Source: Coprobacillaceae bacterium UN01-12pH3A (GTDB taxonomy: Bacteria; Bacillota_I; Bacilli_A; Erysipelotrichales; Coprobacillaceae). Taken from it: a stretch of DNA of 64,000 bases. The translations under genes and the position numbers were made by a program. Where the stretch lies: contig JAQENU010000003.1 in the NCBI GenBank assembly GCA_027676805.1, positions 254,265 through 318,264 of the forward strand, written 5' to 3'. The number at the start of each line of letters is the position of its first letter. Within the stretch, counting starts at the first letter, position 1. Shown in pieces: positions 44,233 through 52,747 of the stretch. Below the pieces are notes generated by a model. It was given only the letters and a program-made list of their open reading frames with translations. It was not told where the DNA came from and searched no databases.

Positions 44233-46456
44233 AATGAATCGTTCTTTCGATCCCGTAAATACCTTGAACCTTATGCAGATTATCGAACGCTGTTTTTAAA
44301 TGTTCACCGTTTTCCACCGTTACTTTCAAATTAATGATCGCTCTGGTATCCACGACATCAGCATGTATATTCAAGATATTAATTTTGGATTGTCCCAATG
44401 TGTTGATGATGTCTGTCAGTAAATTTGTTCGGTCGGTCGCATCAATGGTAAATTCCACTTCGTACTTTTTAGCCATTAAAGAAGCATAATCCCAATAAAC
44501 ATCAATCAATCGCTTTTTCATATCCGGACCTTTGACGTTCGGACAGTCTTTGCGATGCACCTTGATTCCCTGACCTTTGGAAACGAAACCGATGATCTCA
44601 TCTCCCGGAATCGGGTTGCAGCATTTGCTCAGCTGAATCTTCAGTCCACTCATGCCGCTGACAACTACACCGGTGGCATTTGTCATTTTATCACGGTCAT
44701 TGTTGGTGTTGTTTTTCTGCAGCATTTTTGAAATACTGTCGATAAAGCTGCTTCGCTTCGGATTGGCACGATCTAATAAAGCATAGGCGGTAATCGCCTT
44801 TCGCCCAATCTGATACAGCAGTTCATCAAAAGATTTAGCACCAAAAGAACTGTAATACGATTTATAAACTTCTCCGTCTAAATAAACTTTTTCATCAAGC
44901 TCACGTTTTTTTACTTCTTCTCTCAGAAGTTTTTTACCGGTTTCAATAAAAACTTTTCTGCTCTCTGCTTCCTTTTGTGAAAGGAACTGACGAATCTTGT
45001 TTCTGGCTCCGGCAGTATGCACCACTTTCAGCCAATCCTCACTCGGTCCGGAAGAATTCTTATTGGTTTTGATTTCAACCACATCACCGGTTTTTAAAGC
45101 GGTATTGATCGGAACAATCACGCCATTTACGATTGCTCCGACGGCATGATGCCCAACCTCCGTATGAATACGATAAGCAAAGTCGATCGGCGTTGAGCCA
45201 TTTGGCAGCTCAATGATCTTGCCCTGTGGGGACAATACATAAACATTGGCTTCAAAAATATCCTGTCTTAACGAATCATAATATTCTTTGGCATCGCCAT
45301 CTTTAATATCTTCTGATAAGCTGATAAATTCACGCAGCCACTGCAGCTTTTCACCGATTTCTTGTTGTTCCATCTTGCTTGAATACTGGGCATTTTCTTT
45401 ATAGCGCCAATGAGCGGCGATCCCTCTTTCTGCAATCGCGTCCATTTCCTCGGTACGAATCTGAATTTCAAAGATCTGTCCCATTTCACCGATGATCGCT
45501 GTATGTAAAGACTGATACATGTTCGGTTTTGGCATGGCAATATAATCCTTGAAACGTCCCGGTAAAGGGCGATAATACTCATGAATAATTCCCAATACTT
45601 CATAGCATTTCATTTTGTCATTATCGGTAATGATACGTAAGGCATTCAAGTCATACAGCTCATCAAAACGCTTATGCTTGATAACCATCTTTTTATAGAT
45701 ACTGTAAATATGTTTGGCACGTCCTAAAATACGGTATTGAATATGATGCTGGTCAAGCAGTTCTCTGACCTTTCCCATCATCGCTTCGACGGCTTCTTTT
45801 CTTTCATCACGCTTGATCTCTAATAATTCAGAGATTTCATGATAAGGCACAGGGTCTAAATAGTATAAGCTTAAATCTTCCAGTTCAATGCGGATATCGT
45901 TGATCCCCAAACGATGGGCAATCGGTGCATAGACTTCCAATGTTTCTTTGGCGATCCGCTTCTGCTTATGCTCCGGCATATACTGCAGTGTGCGCATATT
46001 ATGCAGACGGTCAGCAAATTTAATTAGGATCACTCGAATATCTTTTGCCATCGCAATGTAAATCTTGCGGTGGTTTTCAGCATAAACATCGGCTTCATCT
46101 TTAAACTGCATCTTGGTGATCTTCGTTACACCCTCAACCAGCGTCGTAATCTCAGAACCAAAACGCTCGATCATCTCTGCTTGAGATACGTCACAGTCTT
46201 CCATCACGTCATGAAGCAGTCCGGCAGCAATCGTCATTGGTCCGGTTTGCAGGCTCGCTAAAATATAAGCAACCCAGATCAAATGGATCGTATACGGCTC
46301 TCCGCTTTTTCTCGTTTGACCCGCATGTTTTTCCATAATATATGCATAGGCACGTTTGATCAGATCGATACTTTCATCATTTTTGATGTATGTCGAAGCT
46401 AATTCTAAGACATCCTCAAAACACATTGGATCTCCTGCCTGTTTGATTTTCGCCAT
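44231..46456 (-). CDS. rel: Bifunctional (p)ppGpp synthetase/hydrolase
   Basis: 741 residues from ATG 46456 (AAGGGG 8 bases upstream; a GTG three codons earlier overlaps that site). The HD hydrolase domain is at about 30-180 with H82-D83 (LLHDVMED). The synthetase domain is at about 220-340 (YDLNALRIITDN, YIAMPKPNMYQSLHTAI). TGS at about 385-450 (VYVLSPQGKIIELPNGSTPIDFAYRIHTEVG), a conserved Cys region (CCNPIPGDEIIGFVSKGQG) and a C-terminal ACT domain. Both catalytic halves look intact. Gene order recJ-apt-rel matches Bacillus. Confidence 0.97.
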   Translation of the reverse strand: MAKIKQAGDPMCFEDVLELASTYIKNDESIDLIKRAYAYIMEKHAGQTRKSGEPYTIHLIWVAYILASLQTGPMTIAAGLLHDVMEDCDVSQAEMIERFGSEITTLVEGVTKITKMQFKDEADVYAENHRKIYIAMAKDIRVILIKFADRLHNMRTLQYMPEHKQKRIAKETLEVYAPIAHRLGINDIRIELEDLSLYYLDPVPYHEISELLEIKRDERKEAVEAMMGKVRELLDQHHIQYRILGRAKHIYSIYKKMVIKHKRFDELYDLNALRIITDNDKMKCYEVLGIIHEYYRPLPGRFKDYIAMPKPNMYQSLHTAIIGEMGQIFEIQIRTEEMDAIAERGIAAHWRYKENAQYSSKMEQQEIGEKLQWLREFISLSEDIKDGDAKEYYDSLRQDIFEANVYVLSPQGKIIELPNGSTPIDFAYRIHTEVGHHAVGAIVNGVIVPINTALKTGDVVEIKTNKNSSGPSEDWLKVVHTAGARNKIRQFLSQKEAESRKVFIETGKKLLREEVKKRELDEKVYLDGEVYKSYYSSFGAKSFDELLYQIGRKAITAYALLDRANPKRSSFIDSISKMLQKNNTNNDRDKMTNATGVVVSGMSGLKIQLSKCCNPIPGDEIIGFVSKGQGIKVHRKDCPNVKGPDMKKRLIDVYWDYASLMAKKYEVEFTIDATDRTNLLTDIINTLGQSKINILNIHADVVDTRAIINLKVTVENGEHLKTAFDNLHKVQGIYGIERTIH

Positions 46457-46503
46457 GATACTCACCCCTTCTATCTTATGCCTTGTTTAAAAATATGTCA
46501 GAC

Positions 46504-47016
46504 TTAATATTTTAAAATAGAATACACATCGTAATCTTTTAGTTTTTCTCTGCCTTTTAAATCCTCTAATTCAATTAAGAAACAGATTCCGGTAACAATG
46601 CCGCCTAATTCTTCAATCATCTTACAGCTGGCTTCGATCGTTCCGCCTGTTGCCAGCAAGTCATCGATTAAAACAACTTTTTGTCCTTTTTGAATCGCAT
46701 CTTTATGCATCTCTAATGTATTGTGACCATATTCTAATTCATAAGTACATTCAATCGTTTCACGAGGCAGTTTTCCCGGTTTTCTGACAGGAACAAAGCC
46801 CGCTCCCATCGCATAGGCAACAGGACAGCCGAATAAAAATCCTCTGGCTTCCGGTCCCGCAATCAAATCTGCCTCTTTGCTGATCGCATACGCCTTCATT
46901 TCGTCAATCACTTCATGATACGCTTTTGGATCTTTCATTAATGGTGTCACATCTCTAAATAAAACCCCTTCAATAGGGAAATCTTGTATATCTGCAATAT
47001 ATTGTTTGAAGTCCAT
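46504..47016 (-). CDS. apt: Adenine phosphoribosyltransferase
   Basis: 170 residues, the family standard. [21 protein letters not shown] at the N-terminus, [32 protein letters not shown], and the PRPP loop [17 protein letters not shown]. Salvages adenine to AMP. Ribosome site AGGAGG before ATG 47016. Between recJ and rel. Confidence 0.98.
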   Translation of the reverse strand: MDFKQYIADIQDFPIEGVLFRDVTPLMKDPKAYHEVIDEMKAYAISKEADLIAGPEARGFLFGCPVAYAMGAGFVPVRKPGKLPRETIECTYELEYGHNTLEMHKDAIQKGQKVVLIDDLLATGGTIEASCKMIEELGGIVTGICFLIELEDLKGREKLKDYDVYSILKY

Positions 47017-47065
47017 ATTTTTTCCTCCTAGTATAATTAAAATTATATCAAACCCTATCGGTTGT

Positions 47066-48706
47066 TTAAAGTATATCCTTTAAAATTATTTGAATATACT
47101 GTCGATTTTGGTATTCATTGATCGCAATTTGACCAATGACAGAACGTTTTTCTCCTTCATTCACCTGTTCGATTAAAGCTCCGCAGTTAAAACAGATCGC
47201 ATCAAAGCTTACATGCTCCTTGATACAGCTGATCTTTAAATGTTTGCCGCCGCTGAGCACATTCTTTCTTGCTACTAAAACATCCTCGATGCAGAAGACG
47301 GGTTCTTCATTGCAAGTACCAAAAGGCTCCAGCAAACGTAAAGAGGCAACATTTTTCAAGGTAATATCTTCTTCATCTAAAACGATGCATTCTTTATTTT
47401 CTTCTTGAAAATCTGTCTGCTCCACTGCATTTTTTATTTTTTCATAGAAAGACGGGATGCAGTCAAATTTAACTGTGAAGCCGGCTGCCAGCGCATGTCC
47501 GCCATAAAACAGCAGATCATCACTGGCTGTCTCTAAAAATTCATTTAATTTAAAGCCCCCAAGTGAACGGGCTGATCCTTTATAGACATTATTGGTTTCA
47601 TCATAATTCATTAAAAAACTGACTTTGTTGTATTCTTTCGTAAATTTACCGGCTAATAAGCCAATTAATCCTTCATGAACCGGCTGTTCATACAAGAAGA
47701 TAAAATCATCTTCTGGCTTCATCTCTTCTTTAAGCATCCCATATAACTGATTGGTCATAGTCTGTCTTTTAGAATTGATTGCTTTTGCCTTACTAGCAAA
47801 AGCTTGCAGGAAAGACATCTCTGAAGGATTCGGGTGTTCCCCCATCATAAAATATTTGACACAGTTAGCCGGATTGACTTCCTCTGGCAAACGTCCAAAC
47901 GAATTCACTTTTGGTGCTAAATTAAAGCCGATTGAAGTCGAACTGTAGACAGGGTTATCCCCTAAAAGCAGATCGATTGCCGGAAAGTGACATTCTTTCA
48001 TCAGCATCAGTGCTTTCTTAACCATCGCTTTGTTTTCATCGACTAATGGCATCATATCACTGATTGTCGTGATCGCTGCGAGACAGTATAAATAGCGGTC
48101 ATGCTTTCCTAACAGGCGATACGCTAATTTATAAGCGACAACACCGCCGGAAATCTCTTTAAAAGGATAAGCGGGAGACAGCTTTGTATGTAAGAAAGCA
48201 TAAGCATTAGGCAGATCATCGCTGAAAGCATGATGATCCGTCACAATCACATCAATCCCTAATTCATTTGCCAAATCGATGGCCTCCATCGCTTTGATCC
48301 CATTATCTACAGTGATAATTAAAGTATACCCTTTTTCATGCATTTGTTGCACTCTGGCTTCATTTAATCCGTATCCGTCAACAAAACGATTGGGGATATG
48401 ATAGCCGACATCTTTTCCCAGCATCTTAAAAGCCTTCACTAGAATCGTTGTTGCCAAGATCCCATCACAGTCATAGTCTCCATAAATACAGATCGATTCG
48501 TCCTGTTCGATGGCTTCTAAGATACGTTCGATCACTTCCTGACTTTCCGCAAATAATTCATAATCATGAAAAACCATCTTGCCTAACTGTTTGATTTGCT
48601 CTTGATTCATCTGGCGCTGATCAAGTACCTTGCTTAACAGGCTGTTTGTCTGATAAAGGTCTTGATAGTGTCGATAGTTTTCACTTCTAAATTTTTTCCA
48701 TTCCAT
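47066..48706 (-). CDS. recJ: Single-strand DNA-specific exonuclease RecJ
   Basis: 546 residues from ATG 48706 (GGAGG 6 bases upstream; the TTG at 48718 overlaps it). DHH motifs: [17 protein letters not shown] (I), IITVDNGI (II), [12 protein letters not shown] (III), plus [13 protein letters not shown] of DHHA1 and an OB-like C-terminus. A 5'-3' ssDNA exonuclease for recombination and mismatch repair. It is shorter than Bacillus RecJ (about 786), lacking the long C-terminal extension, as in many compact Firmicutes. Confidence 0.95.
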   Translation of the reverse strand: MEWKKFRSENYRHYQDLYQTNSLLSKVLDQRQMNQEQIKQLGKMVFHDYELFAESQEVIERILEAIEQDESICIYGDYDCDGILATTILVKAFKMLGKDVGYHIPNRFVDGYGLNEARVQQMHEKGYTLIITVDNGIKAMEAIDLANELGIDVIVTDHHAFSDDLPNAYAFLHTKLSPAYPFKEISGGVVAYKLAYRLLGKHDRYLYCLAAITTISDMMPLVDENKAMVKKALMLMKECHFPAIDLLLGDNPVYSSTSIGFNLAPKVNSFGRLPEEVNPANCVKYFMMGEHPNPSEMSFLQAFASKAKAINSKRQTMTNQLYGMLKEEMKPEDDFIFLYEQPVHEGLIGLLAGKFTKEYNKVSFLMNYDETNNVYKGSARSLGGFKLNEFLETASDDLLFYGGHALAAGFTVKFDCIPSFYEKIKNAVEQTDFQEENKECIVLDEEDITLKNVASLRLLEPFGTCNEEPVFCIEDVLVARKNVLSGGKHLKISCIKEHVSFDAICFNCGALIEQVNEGEKRSVIGQIAINEYQNRQYIQIILKDIL

Positions 48707-48715
48707 ATTTTCCTC

Positions 48716-48747
48716 CAAAAAAAATAGCTGATTTTACTCAGCTATTT
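48716..48747 (-). terminator. Terminator between comN-like gene and recJ
   Basis: AAATAGCTGA (48722-48731) pairs with TCAGCTATTT (48738-48747); T-run on the minus strand. It sits just before the recJ ribosome site, so recJ needs its own promoter or read-through. Confidence 0.85.
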
Positions 48748-49023
48748 CGCAATTAAATCCATAAAATCATCAATTTTTAAAGTGGCTGCATCCTGAATCG
48801 CCTTACGACTCATATATTCAAATATCTGGGCAGAACTAACTGCAAAAACATCATCTACCAAATCACATGTTTCCAGTCTTTTTTTCGCTTTCCATTTGAT
48901 TGAAAAAAGATAATCCTTAATTTGGCTCTTATCAATCGATTTTATATTTTCTTTTCTAAATTCTCTAACCTTCAATGCCAGTAGAACATCCAAATCTTCG
49001 ATTTGCTTTTCTGACAAAATCAT
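48742..49023 (-). CDS. ComN-like post-transcriptional regulator family protein
   Basis: 93 residues from ATG 49023 (a GTG at 49044 would extend it by 7). A compact helical protein: LSEKQIEDLDVLLALKVREFRKEN..IDKSQIKDYLFSIKWKAKKRLETCDLVDDVFAVSSAQIFEYMSRKAIQ. The sequence and its place between recJ and spoVB match ComN (YrzD) of Bacillus, the 'post-transcriptional regulator' family. It may act on mRNA; no further evidence here. Confidence 0.7.
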   Translation of the reverse strand: MILSEKQIEDLDVLLALKVREFRKENIKSIDKSQIKDYLFSIKWKAKKRLETCDLVDDVFAVSSAQIFEYMSRKAIQDAATLKIDDFMDLIAK

Positions 49024-49153
49024 TTTTAAAACCACCACTTTCACTCACTAAACTCTTATAAAAGATATTATAAATGATATTTCGACATATGGAAAGGTTT
49101 ATTTTCGTTAGTTTATGATTTGATTATAAAAAGCGACCATTATTCCTATGCTT

Positions 49154-49618
49154 TTACTTCATATCTTCTTGGAAACTTTTGCAAATTGCCCAGAGTTGAT
49201 CGACAAAATTTAAAGAAGCAGTATAATACGTCTGATTGCTGTAGGTAAGGGGAATGCTTTTTGATGCCATATAACATACCGTTCCCACAATATAAGAATC
49301 TTCTTGCCAAAAGAGCTGCAAGTGATAGTAGCGTCCAAAATAATAAGCGGAAAATTCTAGGATTAAATCATAGCCCTCATTGCTGTCTGCTTTGGAAAGG
49401 TCCCCTTCTTTTACTTCTAAGTTAAATTGATCAATTTGATAGTGTTGTTCATTCACCATATCATTCACCCATACTTGATTAGCAGAATGAAGATTTAAGA
49501 TAGTCTCAGAAATACTGACTCTTAAAAAGCGGACTTTTCCTTCTATTGAACAGCCGCTGATTATGAAAGTGAGTATAAGAAGAACAATCACAGGATATTT
49601 CCAATGTCTTTTCTTCAT
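49154..49618 (-). CDS. Small lipoprotein, unknown function
   Basis: 154 residues from ATG 49618, 7 bases after GGAGGG; the ATG at 49648 precedes this site. Signal KYPVIVLLILTFIISGC with lipidated Cys near residue 21. The mature part is beta-rich and aromatic (YDLILEFSAYYFGRYYHLQLFWQEDSYIVG), with no family I recognise. No clear operon partner: 130 bases separate it from the comN-like gene. Confidence 0.7.
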   Translation of the reverse strand: MKKRHWKYPVIVLLILTFIISGCSIEGKVRFLRVSISETILNLHSANQVWVNDMVNEQHYQIDQFNLEVKEGDLSKADSNEGYDLILEFSAYYFGRYYHLQLFWQEDSYIVGTVCYMASKSIPLTYSNQTYYTASLNFVDQLWAICKSFQEDMK

Positions 49619-49734
49619 AATATTCCCTCCCTCGTCAATTCTTTTCATAAACAGTCTTTATTTTTCTTAATTCTATCTTATCACAGCTTACAAGACTTTT
49701 AAATGCTTCTAACATCATAAGGGATTGTCTTTTT

Positions 49735-49773
49735 ATTCGTCTTTCTCACGTATATTTAATTATAAAGACGAAT
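49735..49773. repeat. Inverted repeat upstream of spoVB
   Basis: ATTCGTCTTT (49735-49744) and AAAGACGAAT (49764-49773), perfect 10-base arms with a 19-base spacer. No T-run follows on either strand, so an operator is more likely than a terminator. Confidence 0.6.
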
Positions 49774-49821
49774 ACCTATGTAATGTATCTTTTACAATCA
49801 TACGGAAAGGTGGTCCTCACT

Positions 49822-49851
49822 ATGTACCAAAACACAGGTCTTGCTTTATGA
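49822..49851 (+). CDS. Possible 9-residue leader peptide before spoVB
   Basis: ATG 49822 follows AAAGGTGG at 8 bases and encodes MYQNTGLAL; its TGA overlaps the spoVB ATG as ATGA. The spoVB start itself has only a weak AGGT upstream, so coupling through this mini-ORF is plausible. Confidence 0.35.
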   Translation: MYQNTGLAL

Positions 49852-51128
49852 AAAAGAAAACAATTCAAGCTTTTTTTATTTTATCCTTTACGGCTGCTCT
49901 TTCAAAAATCTTTAATATCATTAACCGAATCATTTTATCCCGTCTGTTAGGCGGTGAAGGATTTGGTCTTTATATGCTCATCATGCCAACCTTAGGATTA
50001 TGGATTACATTGTCCCAGCTTAGCATTCCTAGTGCTATTTTTAAACTGATTGCCGATCCGCAGTACAAGAATAAGAAAGTGATGACCACCGGTTTTTTAA
50101 TTACAACCATTACCACTTGTTTGATGATGCTGCTGTTTACGATCTTTTCTCCTTTTATTGCCACCAACATGCTTAAAAATGCAGACACCCTGCTGCCGCT
50201 TAAATCATTAATTCTCTTTATTCCGTTAACCAGTTTAAGTGCGGTCATTAAAAATTACTTTTTAGGCAAGCAGCAGCATAAGGTGATTGCTAAGACACAG
50301 ATTACCGAAGAAGTATCACGTTTGGCTTTTACGATTGCCTTTTTAATGATCTTTACTGATTACTCAATGCCCATTTTAGTTACCTTGGCATTTGTCGCGA
50401 TGAGTTTAGGTGAGCTTGCTTCACTCCTGCATCTCCTCTTTTATGTCAAGCCAAGAAGGAAAAAAGAAATGTTTGATTTCAGTGAGCCTCATTTATACTA
50501 TGATTTTTTCAGAATCAGTTTACCGATGACCGGAAGCCGTCTGCTTCATTCTGTTGCCGGCTTTTTAGAACCAATCATCATTACTACTATTTTATTATCG
50601 ATTGGCTACCAATCCACCCAGATTCAGGTCGAATACGGAATGATGAGCGGGTATGTCATGAGTTTAATTACGATTCCCACCTTTTTCACCACTGTTATTT
50701 ACCGTATCCTATTGCCGATCTTTTTAGAACATTTAGATAACCGCAGAACAACTCTAAAGTATTTATATACCGGTTTGTTTGTCTGTTTTTTAATTGCTTT
50801 GCCATTTACCTTTATTTTCTACTTTTTCCCTCAGCAATGCCTGTCTTTACTTTATAATACCACTTCCGGCTGGCAATATTTAAAATATCTCAGTATTCCC
50901 TTTATTTTATTCTATCTGCAAACTCCACTAAGTGCCCTGCTTCAGGCTTTGGATAAAAATAAAACAATGTTTTATATCAGCGTTGCCGAATGTGTTATGG
51001 AAGTCATTTTACTCATTGTTTTAACACCACAGTTCAAGATTTTAGCTATGGGAATCACGTTATTGATTGGTATCTGCATTACTTTAATTTTAAGTGCATG
51101 GAATGTCTATCGCGCTTTGTTTCAATAA
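49848..51128 (+). CDS. SpoVB-like polysaccharide/lipid flippase (MATE/PST superfamily)
   Basis: 426 residues from ATG 49848 (MKKKTIQAFFILSFTAALSKIFNIINRIILSRLLGGEGFGLYMLIMPTLGL). The earlier in-frame start at 49725 adds 41 residues with no signal and no ribosome site. About 12-14 membrane helices; the SRLLGGEGFGLY motif is typical of SpoVB/YtgP-type oligosaccharide-lipid exporters. In Bacillus SpoVB is needed for the spore cortex. Neighbours (comN-like before, DUF421 and TIGR04086 after) match the Bacillus comN-spoVB-yrbG-yrzE block, supporting the spoVB name over a generic exporter. Confidence 0.82.
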   Translation: MKKKTIQAFFILSFTAALSKIFNIINRIILSRLLGGEGFGLYMLIMPTLGLWITLSQLSIPSAIFKLIADPQYKNKKVMTTGFLITTITTCLMMLLFTIFSPFIATNMLKNADTLLPLKSLILFIPLTSLSAVIKNYFLGKQQHKVIAKTQITEEVSRLAFTIAFLMIFTDYSMPILVTLAFVAMSLGELASLLHLLFYVKPRRKKEMFDFSEPHLYYDFFRISLPMTGSRLLHSVAGFLEPIIITTILLSIGYQSTQIQVEYGMMSGYVMSLITIPTFFTTVIYRILLPIFLEHLDNRRTTLKYLYTGLFVCFLIALPFTFIFYFFPQQCLSLLYNTTSGWQYLKYLSIPFILFYLQTPLSALLQALDKNKTMFYISVAECVMEVILLIVLTPQFKILAMGITLLIGICITLILSAWNVYRALFQ

Positions 51129-51154
51129 AAAAACAGGCACTTCTTTGTACCTGT
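51126..51154 (-). terminator. Terminator of the DUF421 gene
   Basis: ACAGGCAC (51133-51140) pairs with GTACCTGT (51147-51154); strong T-run on the minus strand, weak on the plus strand. Confidence 0.7.
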
Positions 51155-51185
51155 AATTTCATTAACCTTGGCATAAACCTAACCT

Positions 51186-51818
51186 TTATTTCATAATAAA
51201 GAATAGGCGTTCCTTTTCAACCACACAATAAAATACATCGTGATAATCTTGAACATGGTGACGCTTTAATTCATTGACTAACCAGTTTTCATCTTTATTT
51301 AAAGTCGTTAAAACATCTTTGATGATTTCCCCATCAATAATCACGGGTTCCGGATGCGCAACCTGACAATCTTTTTTAAGTAAGGTTGACAAAGTTCCGT
51401 TTGTCTCTAAGATGGCAAACTCAACTTCTGAGATACTGCCGATCTGCTGTTGTCTTAACTGCTGACATAAGGCATCAACATTATATTTAAGCTTACGCAT
51501 CATTTTCTGATTCACTTTTCCATTCGTGATAATATAGGACGGTGTTCCATCTAAAAAATCTCTCAATTTCTTACTTGTCATAGATAAAGAAGAACTAATT
51601 TTATCAAGGATCACCAAAGATAATGTCGCAATGACCGAATCTACCATTTCCGGCAAAGTCTCATCAAAGGACATCGTCATTAGTTCTGCGATAATTAAAA
51701 AGACGACAAAATCAAAAACAGAAAGCTGACTAAACTCTTTCTTTCCTAAAAATCGCAGTAAACAAATTAAATACACATAAACAAAAATACTCTTTAATAT
51801 AATAATTATATATTCCAT
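51186..51818 (-). CDS. DUF421 (YetF/YrbG-like) membrane protein
   Basis: 210 residues from ATG 51818 with AGGGGTG upstream; the longer frame to 51959 covers the divergent gene. Three N-terminal membrane helices (about 3-22, 32-50, 55-75) with the family motif LRFLGKKEFSQLSVFDFVVFLIIAELMTMSF. The cytoplasmic DUF421 part follows, with GTPSYIITNGKVNQKMMRKLKYN. YetF-type proteins are spore-germination and membrane associated in Bacillus; activity unknown. Divergent from the TIGR04086 gene with 25 bases between the start codons. Confidence 0.9.
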   Translation of the reverse strand: MEYIIIILKSIFVYVYLICLLRFLGKKEFSQLSVFDFVVFLIIAELMTMSFDETLPEMVDSVIATLSLVILDKISSSLSMTSKKLRDFLDGTPSYIITNGKVNQKMMRKLKYNVDALCQQLRQQQIGSISEVEFAILETNGTLSTLLKKDCQVAHPEPVIIDGEIIKDVLTTLNKDENWLVNELKRHHVQDYHDVFYCVVEKERLFFIMK

Positions 51819-51843
51819 TGGCACACCCCTAAGGAGGATCGTT

Positions 51844-52191
51844 ATGAAAAAATACTTGACCCCATATCTTTTTACTTTAACATTTATTTTTGGATTATTT
51901 ATGATCATATCACTACTGATGGTGACGATTACGTATCTCTTGCCATTAAGCAGCGCCACTTATAATATGATCATCTTAGTGACGTCTTATATTGTTATTA
52001 TTGCCGGAAGTTATCTGTTTATTCACTTTGTACCATCAAAGCCGCTGATTCATACTGTTGTGTTTGGCATTATTTATCTGATTATCAGTTATTTGGCTTG
52101 TAATGGTGTCAGCAGCTTATTGCATTTATTTTTAAAACCGGTCGTATTTATATTATGTTGTGTCATTTGGAGTGTATTTAGTAAAGAGTAA
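51844..52191 (+). CDS. TIGR04086-family (YrzE-like) membrane protein
   Basis: 115 residues with four predicted membrane helices (about 8-30, 38-60, 65-85, 90-112). AAGGAGG sits 7 bases before ATG 51844. YrzE-type proteins are small four-helix membrane proteins of unknown role, next to yrbG in Bacillus. The position and topology give the assignment; there are no catalytic motifs. Confidence 0.75.
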   Translation: MKKYLTPYLFTLTFIFGLFMIISLLMVTITYLLPLSSATYNMIILVTSYIVIIAGSYLFIHFVPSKPLIHTVVFGIIYLIISYLACNGVSSLLHLFLKPVVFILCCVIWSVFSKE

Positions 52192-52198
52192 ACAAAAA

Positions 52199-52222
52199 GA
52201 GCAGATCACTGCTCATTTTTTT
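52199..52222 (+). terminator. Terminator of the TIGR04086 gene
   Basis: GAGCAG-ATCA-CTGCTC (52199-52214), followed by A and T7. Confidence 0.85.
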
Positions 52223-52320
52223 ATAGAATATAGACAGCTTATCGTCTAATATATTAAGTCAATAAAAAACCTCCTAACTGCTCCATATACAGGATTCATC
52301 AGAAGGCTAATATATATAAA

Positions 52321-52504
52321 TAAAAAAAGAAGTAGGTTATTACTTCACAAGACAGAACAAACAATATAAGTGCGAATAGGTTTGGGAAAAGAATAAGTTT
52401 TTAAGTGTCATTAGGTATAAAATAAGGGTAATCATTACAATTACTATGAAGACTCTTTTCCCTTAGAGTTATGAATTGTCTTATAAAATAAATGCCTACT
52501 TCTT
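52321..52504 (-). ncRNA. Rod-shaped structured RNA, 6S-like candidate
   Basis: About 184 nt on the minus strand. The ends pair perfectly (CCTACTTCTT at 52495-52504 with AAGAAGTAGG at 52327-52336 on the + strand), and the 3' arm runs into T7, so the closing stem doubles as terminator. Further inward AAGACA pairs with TGTCTT (52477-52482 / 52349-52354) and GGGAAAAGA with TCTTTTCCC (52454-52462 / 52384-52392). The two are separated by a large asymmetric bubble (about 14 and 29 nt). A long rod with a central bubble and about 180-200 nt is the 6S RNA plan. No ORF inside. Confidence 0.6.
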
Positions 52505-52511
52505 GACTACG

Positions 52512-52540
52512 ATAATATCATCATATTTTCGATAACTCAA
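52512..52540 (-). promoter_or_regulatory. Promoter of the rod-shaped RNA
   Basis: TTGAGT (52535-52540), 17-base spacer, TATTAT (52512-52517). The distance to the first paired base of the RNA (52504) is 7 bases, as expected for a start site. Confidence 0.7.
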
Positions 52541-52720
52541 CACTCTAGAGACCCGTTGCAACAGGAAATGCAAAAACCGTCGAATTAAAAAGTAAAAAGA
52601 ATGATTTTATCTTTCACTAAAAAATAGGATATTTTTTAAGAAACTTTTTTTATAAATTCTCGCTTACTTATTTATTCTCTTTCTTTATAAAAATTACTTA
52701 ACTTTTTTCATTATTTTAAT
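52541..52720. other. Intergenic stretch, nothing firm
   Basis: AT-rich, with one palindrome GTTGCAAC near 52555-52562 resembling the GTTGCA box in front of the peptide modules. No gene seen. Confidence 0.35.
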
Positions 52721-52747
52721 AAAAAAGGGTATTATATTCAATACCCT
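52721..52747 (-). terminator. Terminator of peptide-regulator module 1
   Basis: AGGGTATT (52726-52733) pairs with AATACCCT (52740-52747); T6 on the minus strand. Confidence 0.85.

Noticed and set aside
51819..51959. Longer DUF421 frame
   Set aside because: It runs across the divergent TIGR04086 gene; the family start and ribosome site are at 51818.
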